From NCBI GenBank assembly GCA_029582265.1, contig CM055831.1, positions 28,520,189 through 28,584,188 on the forward strand: 64,000 bases of DNA. Direction: 5' to 3'. Positions within the stretch are counted from its first letter, which is position 1. Each line of letters begins with the position of its first letter. The notes beneath the pieces are model-generated. The model had not been told where the DNA came from. It searched no databases and saw only the letters and a list, made by a program, of their open reading frames with translations. Shown here in pieces: positions 1 to 11,376 of this stretch. This stretch comes from Zoroaster sp. YZ-2022. Taxonomy: Eukaryota; Echinodermata; Asteroidea; Forcipulatida; Zoroasteridae. Made by a program: the position numbers and the translations under genes.

Positions 1-316
1 AATCAGCCAAGCATGATGCATAAGATGCATGGCAATAAAGAAACTATGTCTTACAAGTTTAACATTTTGACATTTATTATCTATTGATGATTGAGAAATA
101 ATTATGTAAAGTTAACTTTAATAAAGAACATTTTGTTTTACTCTTAAAAAGGTGACACACGATTTTTTGTCCATAAAATATTATTTTTGGGGGAGTGTGG
201 AACATTTCCAAAGCGACTAGATTAAGGAAAACAGATCTTTTGGGATACATTTACAACCCCTGCACCTCCCCTCCACCCACCTTTGAAGAAAATATTCTCC
301 ATATTTGGTATGTGGA

Positions 317-893
<577 letters not shown>

Positions 894-2000
894 CCACTTT
901 CAGAAAGAGAAAGGAAATGGGCGTCAAAACTTTAAAAAGGTGTTTATACTGTAGAGCTAAGTCCGTATAGGCCGATTTATTATAATTAGTTTATGTTGAG
1001 TGTTCAAGGAGGCCTATATATCCAATATGTCGTTGTAGCAAAAAGGCTTGTGACTTTGTTTGGATTAATTCAATTGTTTGGGTAAAGGATTACCGGAGGT
1101 ATCATGCTAGCTAAAGGTGTTAGCTTGCGTAAATAATGAAAATCAGTGGCGTACCCACAGAGAATGGTTTTAGCACGCTCCCTACTTGTCTGTAACTTCA
1201 CAAACTAGTTGGTATTTCTGAACTTCTACAGATGTCGGAGAATCCAATCTGTATTTTGAAATAATTTGTTGCTTCATTTAAGTTTTATATCGATAAATTC
1301 TACCCCCCCCCAAAAATGTCCCCCACCCCCTACATACACACACTCAGAAAATCCTCGCTAAGAGCCACTGATGAAAATAATGTGGAACCTGAGGCTTTGA
1401 GCTTGGATGAGAGAAATCGGGACTGGTTATTTTAATTAACATACACCTTTTTCTCTCTTGAAGGGACAGTATCGGCATCGATCAATCTGGGTATGGAATC
1501 AGAGTGTTAGTTTTGAGATTTCACTCAATGACTTAAAATAACACCCCACATGACACATAAGGTTATGCATTACCTTTGCTGTTACGCATAACCGATGAGT
1601 AATTTTCAGTCACTATGTTTATTTTAACTAAGATACCAATGCCAGGACATCGAAAGTCTTCTCTGACCGTGAAGAGGCTATTTGTCTCTTTAAACTGATA
1701 TTACGTGAAGTTTATGATTGTATCAAGCATCCCTTGCAATGATATACATTTGTCTGAGGTGTTATCGATCAAATATTCCCCAGTCTGAATTTGTAAACAT
1801 TTAAACAATTCCACGTTATAATAAAAATTTCGTGTTTGCCGAATGAACACATGTTCACTATTTAAAAACCGAAACTTTCACATGGTTGCATTGTATATTG
1901 ACTCAGAGACTGGGTAGACAATTTTGCCTATAAATTATTACCAATTTTGTACTTTCTCTTTAATGGTAAACTAGACCCAAGACTGATTGTATTAACTTAC

Positions 2001-2063
2001 CTATTTGACCACTGCATGGGGCACACATACAGTACACAACCAGTATTCCTAAAATCAACCCAT
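2001..2063 (-). pseudogene. Frameshifted copy of the signal-peptide exon 1
   Basis: The reverse complement aligns with exon 1 at 40843-40903, starting at ATG (2063-2061) and ending at a GTAAGT donor (2000-1995). One G is missing after ATGGGTTG, so codon 3 becomes TGA and the reading frame is lost. The exon is 63 nt, against 64 in the intact minus-strand copy at 19482-19545. The upstream block with TTTTTAAGG is also conserved. It is probably a dead first exon of an inverted paralog. Confidence 0.7.
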
Positions 2064-2520
2064 TCTGCAGTTTTAATGGAAGCATCAAGACAAAAATCTC
2101 ATCGATTTCGCTGTAGCTTCTCTCATCGATAAACTTAAATTACAGAGTCAATCTCCTGTCATACAGTACACCTACGTGTTGTCAAGTATAGCTCGAATTA
2201 TACCAATCATTTACCGCCTGCTCATCCTTAAAAAGGCGCGCACACAGTTGTTGATTTTGGTATATCCGGTGTACGCCTATGTTGGTCGGCGGTCCACTTA
2301 TGCCAATTATCTATTGCTCTATGGGGCCAGGTCAGAAACCAAACCATATCTGCCGAGTAGCCAGGGATCAAGCCCCGGTCAGATGCAAACAACCCGGGTA
2401 ACGGCAGGAGCGGGGATCACACAATTAACGGGACACAAGCCTTTTATGTGGTTGTACAAAAAGTAGATTTATGGAAACTGACCTGAAATATTATAAACGG
2501 TCCGCGAGCAAAGAAAAATT

Positions 2521-2588
2521 GGCTGATGCGGACTCGAACCCCGGACTCTCGAATACCGTAAGCGCTCTACCAACTGAGCTAACCAGCC
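2521..2588 (-). tRNA. tRNA-like head, copy 1
   Basis: Shortened to 68 nt. The T-stem and anticodon-arm segments carry small deletions (ccccgga, cgaataccgtaagcg). Box A is intact. Confidence 0.4.
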
Positions 2589-2829
2589 CCTATATTGGTG
2601 GGCGGTCCATATGCCAATTATCTATTGTTCTATGGGGCCAGGTCAGAGGCCTAACCATATCTGCCAGTAGCCAGGGATCAAGCCCCGGTCAGATGCAAAC
2701 AACCCAGGTAACGGCAGGAGCGGGATCACACAATTAACGGGACATAAGCCTTTATGTGGTCATACAAAAGTAGATTTATATGAGAAACTGACCTGAAATA
2801 TTATAAACGGTGCGCGAGCAAAGAAAATT

Positions 2830-2901
2830 TACTGATGCCGGACTCGAACCCGCGACTTCTCGATTACCGTACCAGCGCTCTACCAACTGAGCTAACCAGC
2901 C
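2830..2901 (-). tRNA. tRNA-like head, copy 2 (B type)
   Basis: 72 nt. The 3' acceptor strand reads from tactgat, which weakens the first two acceptor pairs. The anticodon stem has taccag in place of tacgag. Confidence 0.42.
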
Positions 2902-3148
2902 CCTATGTTGGTGGGTGGTCCACTTATGCCAATTATCTATTGCTGTATGGGGCCAGGTCATAGGAAAAACCATATCTGCCGAGTAGCCAGGGATCAAGGC
3001 CGGTCAGATGCAAACAACCCGGTAATGGCAGGAGCGGGGATCACACAATTAACGGGACACAAGCCTTTTATGTAGTTGTACAAAAGTAGCTTTATATGGA
3101 GAAACTGACCTGAAATATTATAAACGGTCCGCGAGCAAAGAGAAAATT

Positions 3149-3220
3149 GGCTGAAGTCGGACTCGAACCCGCGACTTCTCGATTACCGTACGAGCGCTCT
3201 ACCAACTGAGCTAACCAGCC
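3149..3220 (-). tRNA. tRNA-like head, copy 3 (C type)
   Basis: 72 nt, with ctgaagtcgg near the acceptor/T-stem border. Boxes A and B are intact. Confidence 0.45.
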
Positions 3221-3466
3221 CCTATGTTGGTGGGCGGTCCACTTATGCCAATTATCTATTGCTCTATGGGGCCAGGTCGAAGCCAAAACCATATCTGCCG
3301 AGTAGCCAGGATCAAGCCCCGGTCAGATGCAAACAACCCGGGTAACGGCAGTAGCGGGGATCATACAATTAACGGGACACAAGCCTTTATGTGGTTGCAC
3401 ACAAAGTAGATTTATATGGAGAAACTGACCTGAAAATATTATAAACGGGTAGCGAGCAAAGAAATT

Positions 3467-3535
3467 GGCTGATGCCGGACTCGAATCCGCGATATCTCGA
3501 TTACCGTACGACCTTACCAACTGAGCTAACCAGCC
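3467..3535 (-). tRNA. tRNA-like head, copy 4 (A type)
   Basis: 69 nt. The variable region reads gatatctcg, and the D-arm/anticodon junction is shortened (gaccttacc). Confidence 0.38.
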
Positions 3536-3773
3536 CCTATGTTGGTGGGCGGTCCACTTATATGCCATTATCTATTGTTCTATGGGGCCAGGTCAGAGGC
3601 CAACCATATCTGCCGAGTAGCCAGGATCAAGCCCGGTCAGATGCAAACAACCCAGGTAACGGCAGGAGCGGGGATCACACAATTAACGGGACATAAGCCT
3701 TTTATGGTCATACAAAAGTAGATTTATGGAGAAACTGACCTGAAATATTATAAACGGCGAGCAAAGAAAAATT

Positions 3774-3838
3774 TACTGATGCCGACTCAACCCTGACTTC
3801 TCGATTACCGTACGAGCGCTCAACTGAGCTAACCAGCC
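3774..3838 (-). tRNA. tRNA-like head, copy 5 (B type, decayed)
   Basis: The most degraded head, 65 nt. Box B is lost (gccgactcaaccctgac) and the D-arm is shortened. Confidence 0.3.
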
Positions 3839-4084
3839 CCTGCGTTGGTGGGCGGTCCACTTATGCCAATTATCTATTGCTGTATGGGGCCAGGTCATAG
3901 GAAAACCATATCTGCCGAGTAGCCAGGATCAAGGCCCGGTCAGATGCAAACAACCCGGGTAATGGCAGGAGCAGGGATCACCAATTAACGGGACACAAGC
4001 CTTTTATGTGGTTGTACAAAAAGTAGATTTATATGGAGAAACTGACCTGAAATATTATAAACGGTCCGCGAGCAAAGAAAAATT

Positions 4085-4153
4085 GGCTGATGTCGGACTC
4101 GAACCCGCTACTTCGATTACCGTACGAGCGCTCACCAACTGAGCTAACCAGCC
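4085..4153 (-). tRNA. tRNA-like head, copy 6 (C type)
   Basis: 69 nt, with deletions in the T-stem/variable region (cgctacttcgatt) and D-loop (ctcaccaac). Box B is intact. Confidence 0.36.
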
Positions 4154-4400
4154 GCTATTTTGGTGGGCGGTCCACTTATGCCAATTATCTATTGCTCTAT
4201 GGGGCCGGGGCAGAAGCCAAACCATATCTGCCGAGTAGCCAGGATCAAGCCCCGGTCAGATGCAAACAACCCGGGTAACGGCAGTAGCGGGATCATACAA
4301 TTAACGGGATACAAGTTTTTTTGTGGTTGTACACAAAGTAGATTTATATGGAGAAACTGACCTGAAAATATTATAAACGGGAAGCGAGCAAAGAAAAATT

Positions 4401-4474
4401 GGCTGATGCCGGACTCGAACTCCGCGATATCTCGATTACCGTACGAGCGCTCTTACCAACTGATCTAACCAACC
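4401..4474 (-). tRNA. tRNA-like head, copy 7 (A type)
   Basis: 74 nt, with an extra base in the T-arm (gaactccgcg). D-stem and acceptor substitutions (tgatctaaccaacc) damage box A. Confidence 0.36.
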
Positions 4475-4722
4475 CCTATGTTGGTGGGCAGTCCACCTTT
4501 GCCAATTATCTATTGCTCTATGGGGCCAGGTCAGAGGCCATACCATATCTACCGAGTAGCCAGGGATCAAGCCCCGGTCAGATGCAAACAACCCGGGTAA
4601 CGGCAGTAGCAGGGATCATACAATTAACGGGACACAAGCCTTTATGTGGTTGTACACAAAGTAGATTTATATGGAGAAACTGACCTGAAAATATTATAAA
4701 CGGGTAGCGAGCAAAGAAAATT

Positions 4723-4796
4723 GGCTGATGCCGGACTCGAACCCGCGACCTCTCGATTACCGTACGAGCGCTCTCTACCAACTGAGCTAACCAGCC
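4723..4796 (-). tRNA. tRNA-like head, copy 8 (D type)
   Basis: 74 nt. A CT duplication in the D-loop (ctctctacc) and cctctcg in the variable loop; box B is intact. Confidence 0.42.
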
Positions 4797-5042
4797 CCTA
4801 TGTTGGAGGGCGGTCCACTTATGCCAATTATCTATTGTTCTATGGGGCCAGGTCAGAGGCCTAACCATATCTGCCAGTAGCCAGGATCAAGCCCGGTCAG
4901 ATGCAAACAACCCAGGTAACGGCAGGAGCAGGATCACACAATTAACGGGACATAAGCCTTTTTATGTGGTCATACAAAAAGTAGATTTATATCGAGAAAC
5001 TGAACTGAAATATTATAAACGGTGCGCGAGCAAAGAAAAATT

Positions 5043-5114
5043 GACTGATGCGGACCCGAACCCGCGCAATTCGCGATTACCGTACGAGCGCTCTACCAAC
5101 TGAGCTAACCAGCC
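5043..5114 (-). tRNA. tRNA-like head, copy 9 (B type)
   Basis: 72 nt. The T-loop carries cggacccgaaccc and the variable/anticodon side reads gcaattcgcg, so the anticodon stem is weakened. Confidence 0.4.
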
Positions 5115-5360
5115 CCTATGTTGGTGGGCGGGTCCACTATGCCAATTATCTATTGCTGTATGGGGCCAGGTCATAGGAAAACTCATATCTGCCGAGTAGC
5201 CGGATCAAGGCCCGGTCAGATGCAAACAACCCGGGTAATGGCAGGAGCGGGGATCACACAATTAACGGGACACAAGCCTTTTATGTGGTTGTACAAAAGT
5301 AGCTTTATATGGAGAAACTGACCTGAAATATTATAAACGGTCCGCGAGCAAAGAAAAATT

Positions 5361-5433
5361 GGCTGATGTCGGACTCAGAACCCGCGACTTCTCGATTACC
5401 GTACGAGCGCTCAACTAACTGAGCTAACCAGCC
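5361..5433 (-). tRNA. tRNA-like head, copy 10 (C type)
   Basis: 73 nt. An inserted base breaks box B (gactcagaaccc), and the D-loop is altered (ctcaactaac). Confidence 0.37.
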
Positions 5434-5682
5434 CCTATGTTGGTGGGCGGTCCACTTATGCCAATTATATATTGCTCTATGGGGCCAGGTCAGAGGCCAA
5501 ACCATATCTGCCGAGTAGCCAGGGATCAAGCCCCGGTCAGATGCAAACAACCCAGGTAACGGCAGGAGCGGGGATCACACAATTAACGGGTCATAAGCCT
5601 TTTATGTGGTCATACAAAAAGTAGATTTATATGGAGAAACTGACCTGAAATATTATAAACGGTGCGCGAGCAAAGAACAATT

Positions 5683-5754
5683 TACTGATGCCGGACTCGA
5701 ACCCGCGACTTCTCGATTACCGTAGGAGCGCTCTACCAACTGAGCTAACCAGCC
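5683..5754 (-). tRNA. tRNA-like head, copy 11 (B type)
   Basis: 72 nt. gtaggagcg adds a second mismatch to the anticodon stem. Boxes A and B are intact. Confidence 0.43.
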
Positions 5755-6002
5755 CCTATGTTGGTGGGCGGTCCACTTATGTCAATTATCTATTGCTGTA
5801 TGGGGCCAGGTCATAGGAAAAACCATATCTGCCGAGTAGCCAGGGATCAAGCCCCGGTCAGATGCAAACAACCGGGTAATGGCAGGAGCGGGGATCACAC
5901 AATTAACGGGACAAAAGCCTTTTATGTGGTTGTACAAAAAGTAGCTTTATATGGAGAAACTGACCTGAAATATTATAAACGGTCCGCGAGCAAAGAAAAA
6001 TT

Positions 6003-6074
6003 GGCTGATGTCGGACTCGAACCCGCGACTTCTCGATTACCGTACGAGCGCTCTACCAACTGAGCTAACCAGCC
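6003..6074 (-). tRNA. tRNA-like head, copy 12 (C type)
   Basis: 72 nt, consensus except gatgtcgg at the acceptor/T-stem border. Confidence 0.48.
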
Positions 6075-6323
6075 CCTATGTTGGTGGGCGGTCCACTTAT
6101 GCCAATTATCTATTGCTCTATGGGGCCAGGTCAGAGGCCAAACCATATCTGCCGAGTAGCCAGGGATCAAGCCCCGGTCAGATGCAAACAACCCAGGTAA
6201 CGGCAGGGCAGGGGATCATACAATTAACAGGACATAAGCCTTTTATGTGGTCATACAAAAAGTAGATTTATATGGAGAAACTGACCTGAAATATTATAAA
6301 CGGTGCGCGAGCAAAGAAAAATT

Positions 6324-6395
6324 GACTGATGCCGGACTCGAACCCGCGACTTCTCGATTACCGTAGGAGCGCTCTACCAACTGAGCTAACCAGCC
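6324..6395 (-). tRNA. tRNA-like head, copy 13 (B type)
   Basis: 72 nt, with ttgactgatgcc at the 3' acceptor end and gtaggag in the anticodon stem. Confidence 0.43.
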
Positions 6396-6642
6396 CCTAT
6401 GTTGGTGGACGGTCCACTTATGCCAATTATCTATTGGTGTATGGGGCCAGGTCATAGGAAAACCATATCTGCCGAGTAGCCAGGGATCAAGCCCCGGTCA
6501 GATGCAAACAACCCGGGTAAAGGCAGGAGCGGGGATCACACAATTAACGGGACACAAGCCTTTATGTGGTTGTACAACAAGTAGATTTATATGGAGAAAC
6601 TGACCTGAAATATTATAAACGGTCCGCGAGTAAAGAAAAATT

Positions 6643-6714
6643 GGCTGATGCCGGACTCGAACCCGCGACTTCTCGATTACCGTACGAGCGCTCTACCAAC
6701 TGAGCTAACCAGCC
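6643..6714 (-). tRNA. tRNA-like head, copy 14 (consensus)
   Basis: The 72-nt consensus form, identical to copies 18 and 21. On the minus strand: acceptor GGCTGGT pairing with ATCAGCC (one G-T wobble), a perfect GCTC/GAGC D-stem, anticodon loop ACGGTAA (GGT, nominally Thr), box A TAGCTCAGTTG and box B GGTTCGAGTCC. Base 33 is C instead of U, the last anticodon-stem pair is T-T, and the T-stem has one G-G mismatch. It looks tRNA-derived and possibly transcribed, but is unlikely to be a working tRNA. Confidence 0.5.
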
Positions 6715-6964
6715 CCTATGTTGGTGGGCGGTCCACTTATGCCAATTATCTATTGCTCTATGGGGCCAGGTCAGAAGCCAAACCATATCTGCCGAGTAGC
6801 CAGGGATCAAGCCCCGGTCAGATGCAAACAACCCGGGTAACGGCAGTAGCGGGGATCATACAATTAACGGGACACAAGCATTTTATGTGGTTGTACACAA
6901 AGTAGATTTATATGGAGAAACTGACCTGAACATATTATAAACGGGTACCGAGCAAAGAAAATTT

Positions 6965-7037
6965 GGCTGATGCCGGACTCGAACCCGCGACATCTCGATT
7001 ACCGTACGAGCGCTCTTACCAACTGAGCTAACCAGCC
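6965..7037 (-). tRNA. tRNA-like head, copy 15 (A type)
   Basis: 73 nt. An extra T in the D-loop (ctcttacc) and catctcg in the variable loop. Confidence 0.43.
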
Positions 7038-7287
7038 CCTATGTTGGTGGGCGGTCCACTTATGCCAATTATCTATTGCTCTATGGGGCCATGTCAGAGG
7101 CCAAATCATATCTGCCGAGTAGCCAGGGATCAAGCCCCGGTCAGATGCAAACAACCCGGGCAACGGCAGTAGCGGGGATCATACAATTAACGGGACACAA
7201 GCCTTTTATGTGGTTGTACACAAAGTAGATTTATATGGATAAACTGACCTGAAAAAATTATAAACGTATATCGAGAAAAGTAAATTT

Positions 7288-7359
7288 GGCTGATGCTGGT
7301 ATCGAACCCGCGACCGCTGGATTACCGTACGAGCGCTCTACCAACTGAGCTAACCAGCC
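7288..7359 (-). tRNA. tRNA-like head, copy 16 (D type, diverged)
   Basis: 72 nt. gatgctggtatcgaaccc alters the T-arm and gaccgctggatt breaks the anticodon stem. Its 5' flank is also unusual (cgtatatcgagaaaag). Confidence 0.38.
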
Positions 7360-7608
7360 CCTATGTTGGAGGGCGGTCCACTTATGCCAATTATCTATTG
7401 TTCTAGGGGGCCAGGTCAGAGGCCTAACCATATCTGCCGAGTAGCCAGGGATCAAGCCCCGGTCAGATGCAAACAACCCAGGTAACGGCAGGAGCGGGGA
7501 TCACACAATTAACGGGACATAAGCCTTTTATGTGGTCATACAAAAAGTAGATTTATATGGATAAACTGACCTGAAATATTATAAACGGTGCGCGAGCAAA
7601 GAAAAATT

Positions 7609-7680
7609 GACTGATGCCGGACTCGAACCCGCGACTTCTCGATTTCCGTAGGAGCGCTCTACCAACTGAGCTAACCAGCC
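7609..7680 (-). tRNA. tRNA-like head, copy 17 (B type)
   Basis: 72 nt. gatttccgtaggagc changes both the anticodon loop and the stem. Confidence 0.41.
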
Positions 7681-7929
7681 CCTATGTTGGTGGGCGGTCC
7701 ACTTATGCCAATTATCTATTGCTGTATGGGGCCAGGTCATAGGAAAAACCATATCTGCATAGTAGCCAGGGATCAAGCCCCGGTCAGATGCAAACAACCC
7801 GGGTAACGGCAGGAGCGGGGATCATACAATTAACGGGACACAAGCCTTTTATGTGGTTGTACACAAATTAGATTTATATGGAGAAACTGACCTGAAATAT
7901 TATAAACGGTTCGCAAGCAAAGAAAAATT

Positions 7930-8001
7930 GGCTGATGCCGGACTCGAACCCGCGACTTCTCGATTACCGTACGAGCGCTCTACCAACTGAGCTAACCAGC
8001 C
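7930..8001 (-). tRNA. tRNA-like head, copy 18 (consensus)
   Basis: 72 nt, identical to copies 14 and 21 although the adjoining bodies differ, which suggests recent exchange or selection limited to the head. Confidence 0.5.
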
Positions 8002-8253
8002 CCTATGTTGGTGGGCGGTCCACTTATGCCAATTATCTATTGCTCTATGGGGCCAGGTCAGAAGCCAAACCATATCTGCCGAGTAGCCAGGATCAAGCCC
8101 CGGTCAGATGCAAACAACCCCGGGTAACGGCAGTAGCGGGATCATACAATTAACGGGACACAAGCCTTTATGTGGTTGTACACAAAGTAGATTTATATGG
8201 AGAAACTGACCTGAAAATATTATAACGTAAACGGGTAGCGAGCAAAGAAAATT

Positions 8254-8326
8254 GGCTGATGCCGGACTCGAACCCGCGTCGTATCGTTTACCGTACGAGA
8301 GATCTTTCCAACTGAGCTCACCAGCC
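8254..8326 (-). tRNA. tRNA-like head, copy 19 (A type, decayed)
   Basis: 73 nt. Many changes (cgcgtcgtatcgtttacc, gagagatctttcc, gctcacc) remove the anticodon stem and damage box A. Confidence 0.32.
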
Positions 8327-8572
8327 CCTATGTTGGTGGGCGGTCCACTTATGCCAATTATCTATTGCTCTATGGGGCCAGATCAGAGGCCAAATCATAT
8401 CTGCCGAGTAGCCAGGATCAAGCCCCGGTCAGATGCAAACAACCCGGCAACGGCAGTAGCAGGATCATACAATTAACGGGACATAAGCCTTTTATGTGGT
8501 TGTACAAAAAGTAGATTTATTTGGAGAAACTGACCTGAAATATTATAAACGGTGCGCGAGCAAAGAAAAATT

Positions 8573-8644
8573 TACTGATGCCGGACTCGAACCCGCGACT
8601 TCTCGATTACCGTACGAGCGCTCTACCAACTGAGCTAACCAGCC
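8573..8644 (-). tRNA. tRNA-like head, copy 20 (D type)
   Basis: 72 nt, consensus except for the tactgat acceptor end. Confidence 0.46.
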
Positions 8645-8893
8645 CCTATGTTGGTGGGCGGTCCACTTATGCCAATTATCTATTGCTCTATGGGGCCAGG
8701 TCAGAGGCCAAACCATATCTGCCGAGTAGCCAGGGATCAAGCCCCTGTCATATGCAAACAACCCAGGTAACGGCAGGAGCGGGGATCACACAATTAACGG
8801 GACACAAGCCTTTTATGTGGTTGTACAAAAAGTAGATTTATATGGAGAAACTGACCTGAAATATTATAAACGGTCCGCGAGCAAAGAAAAATT

Positions 8894-8965
8894 GGCTGAT
8901 GCCGGACTCGAACCCGCGACTTCTCGATTACCGTACGAGCGCTCTACCAACTGAGCTAACCAGCC
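8894..8965 (-). tRNA. tRNA-like head, copy 21 (consensus)
   Basis: 72 nt, identical to copies 14 and 18. Its body is a B variant carrying the odd ccctgtcatatg. Confidence 0.5.
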
Positions 8966-9215
8966 CCTATGTTGGTGGGCGGTCCACTTATGCCAATTAT
9001 CTATTGCTCTATGGGGCCAGGTCAGAAGCCAAACCATATCTGCCGAGTAGCCAGGGATCAAGCCCCGGTCAGATGCAAACAACCCGGGTAACGGCAGTAG
9101 CGGGGATCATACAATTAACGGGACACAAGCCTTTTATGTGGTTGTACACAAAGTAGATTTATATGGAGAAACTGACCTGAAAATATTATAAACGGGTAGC
9201 GAGCAAAGAAAAATT

Positions 9216-9288
9216 GGCTGATGCCGGACTCGAACCCGCGACCTCTCGATTACCGTACGAGCGCTCTTACCAACTGAGCTAACCAGCC
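9216..9288 (-). tRNA. tRNA-like head, copy 22 (A type)
   Basis: 73 nt, with an extra T in the D-loop (ctcttacc) and cctctcg in the variable loop. Confidence 0.43.
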
Positions 9289-9537
9289 CCTATGTTGGTG
9301 GGCGGTCCACTTATGCCAATTATCTATTGCTCTATGGGGCCAGGTCAGAGGCCAAATCATATCTGCCGAGTAGCCAGGGATCAAGCCCCGGTCAGATGCA
9401 AACAACCCGGGCAACGGCAGTAGCGGGGATCATACAATTAACGGGACATAAGCCTTTTATGTGGTTGTACAAAAAGTAGAATTATTTGGAGAAACTGACC
9501 TGAAATATTATAAACGGTGCGCGAGCAAAGAAAAATT

Positions 9538-9609
9538 TACTGATGCCGGACTCGAACCCGCGACTTCTCGATTACCGTACGAGCGCTCTACCAACTGAGC
9601 TAACCAGCC
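9538..9609 (-). tRNA. tRNA-like head, copy 23 (D type)
   Basis: 72 nt, consensus except for the tactgat acceptor end. The last head before the array stops at 9764. Confidence 0.46.
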
Positions 9610-9764
9610 CTTATGTTGGTGGGCGGTCCACTTATGCCAATTATCTATTGCTCTATGGGGCCAGGTCATAGGTAAAACCATATCTGCCGAGTAGCCAGGG
9701 ATCAAACCCCGGTCAGATGCAAACAACCCGGGTAACGGCAGTAGCGGGGATCACACAATTAACT

Positions 9765-11376
9765 AATTCCATCTAATTTGTCAAATAATGAACGACACAT
9801 AAACCCGTGCACACGGACCGACGCGTCGCTATCATTACATTTACAGTCATCTAGCACAGTACCATGCCTGCCGGCAGCGCAGCCTCAATGGCCGGCTGGA
9901 GGGTTTCAATCATGTCTGTAAAACAGTATCAGGCTGATTATTATTAAGGTGTCTTGGTACTAGACCACTATTCGTATTCGGTATCTAGTTCATTCCAGTT
10001 GTATGTCTTTCACATTATGTTTGGTCTGTCTTAGATGCCCTCATATGCAATATAAATTGTGTGTGTTCAGGTTTGTGACCACGTGGGTGAAGGGCGTGGT
10101 TTTCTGTTGAATATTTTGAACATTGTTGTGTACATTTTGTATATGGTTATCAACCAACTTGTGTTGAAAAAGGGTAACTTTAAGGACAGAATGGATGAAT
10201 TTCCTAACATTAAAACTGTTTACATGTAACAGCAACATAACTTAACATAGTGGGAGAATGGCATGACATTTTGCGCATTGGTACATGTAGGCCTATGTAC
10301 ATTTTGTATATCAAACTCATCCAAAATAGTTGTATTTATAGGTTTTCCCGGTCAATTTCGGCAAATAAGCGGCCAATTTCACGTTCAATTTAAGCATTCA
10401 ATTTCATTTTCAGGCTATGCGAATTCATGTGGCATTATATTCAATTTAGCATATACATCGTTCTTTTTTAGTATTGCACGTTATTCATCCAATTTAGCAG
10501 AGTTAGTTCGACTGGAGATTTTCACTAAAATGTTACTTTCATTTTTTGTATAACGGCAATCAATTTCGCAAAATGAGAATTAAAAAATAAAAATGCGAGA
10601 AACAAATGCAAAAAAGACAACAGAATACGTTTCATATGTTTACTTTAATTCAAACTTTTTTTTTTTTCTTTATTCTTTATATAGGGCCAATCAGTCTTAC
10701 TTTGTTTTGTTCAATCTCTGAATAAAATCTTTTGTTTTTCTGACCTGAGCCTAATTCTGTAATACGTTTTTGAAACATTTATGTTATATTGGACAGTTTC
10801 ATTATAACCTGTTTGTTTTATTGTTTGAGTGTGTCTTTATGATTTGCTGGTTTCTTATTTTCCATTCATTTAATAGTGAACCGTTTTTATACATTAACAA
10901 TCTATAGGAAACAAATTTAAACAAAGTTTAACAAAGTGTCAGTTATTTCACAAATGCCTGCCCAATAACGAATTTGAATGACGAAATACGCGCCGCAAAA
11001 AGCTCTTGCGAAATTGAATGCTGTTCGAGTGGATTGTTAAATTGGATAGTTATTTTGTTTAAATCGCTTGACTCAAGAGTACTATTGCCTACTCATGAAA
11101 CAAAATTGAATGATGATTTTGAGCAGCATTCAATTTCGCGCGAAACAGAATGACTGTTTATCAATTGATGTAATGGTTGCCTTTGGTAACTGGCTTGCTT
11201 ATAGCATATTGATTATATCATATGATTTATATCAACAGTTGAATTGATTGTTTTTAACAGTTGTTTTTATTACTTGCATAGTCACCAAGCAAGGCTTACG
11301 TTCCAGGAAGCTCATTTAATAATGGAATTAACAATGAATTATCTGTACTGCTGGTGATGTGACAACCAAATTATGT
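9765..11376. repeat. Diverged fragments of the 2-kb repeat family
   Basis: Bases 9765-9870 resemble the block taattccatctaatttgtc onward found near 21372-21440. Bases 10335-10385 match the promoter-proximal part of the unit (near 19940-19985) in inverted orientation. Bases 11100-11376 follow 19880-20158, including the inverted-repeat motif with cattcaatttcg. Between these pieces (about 9880-10330 and 10400-10960) I see only AT-rich sequence without a credible gene. Confidence 0.6.

Larger units (their letters stand above)
2277..9764 (-). repeat. Tandem array of ~320-bp units with tRNA-like heads (23 heads)
   Basis: About 23.5 units of 301-324 bp each hold a ~72-nt tRNA-like sequence read on the minus strand, followed by a ~250-bp body. 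Body subtypes can be sorted by shared variants: A (cagaagcc, cagtagcgg, gggtagcgag), B (cagaggcc, acccaggtaa, catacaaaaag, gtgcgcgag), C (cataggaaaa, gtaatggcagg, gtccgcgag), D (aaatcatat, gggcaacggcag). Left to right the order is roughly A/C B C A B C A D B C B C B C A D B C A D B A D C(truncated), a higher-order pattern. The left junction is in promoter-like sequence at 2276; the right junction is at 9764 in a diverged piece of the 2-kb repeat family. It is a SINE-like satellite, not protein-coding. Confidence 0.92.

Noticed and set aside
2176..9726. Many 60-101-codon frames in the tRNA-like array
   Set aside because: They are shadows of the tRNA-like repeat on both strands; indels between units break them without constraint.
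2277..9764. CRISPR-like or rRNA-type tandem array
   Set aside because: Repeat and spacer sizes do not fit CRISPR, the host is eukaryotic, and the units contain tRNA-like heads, not rRNA.
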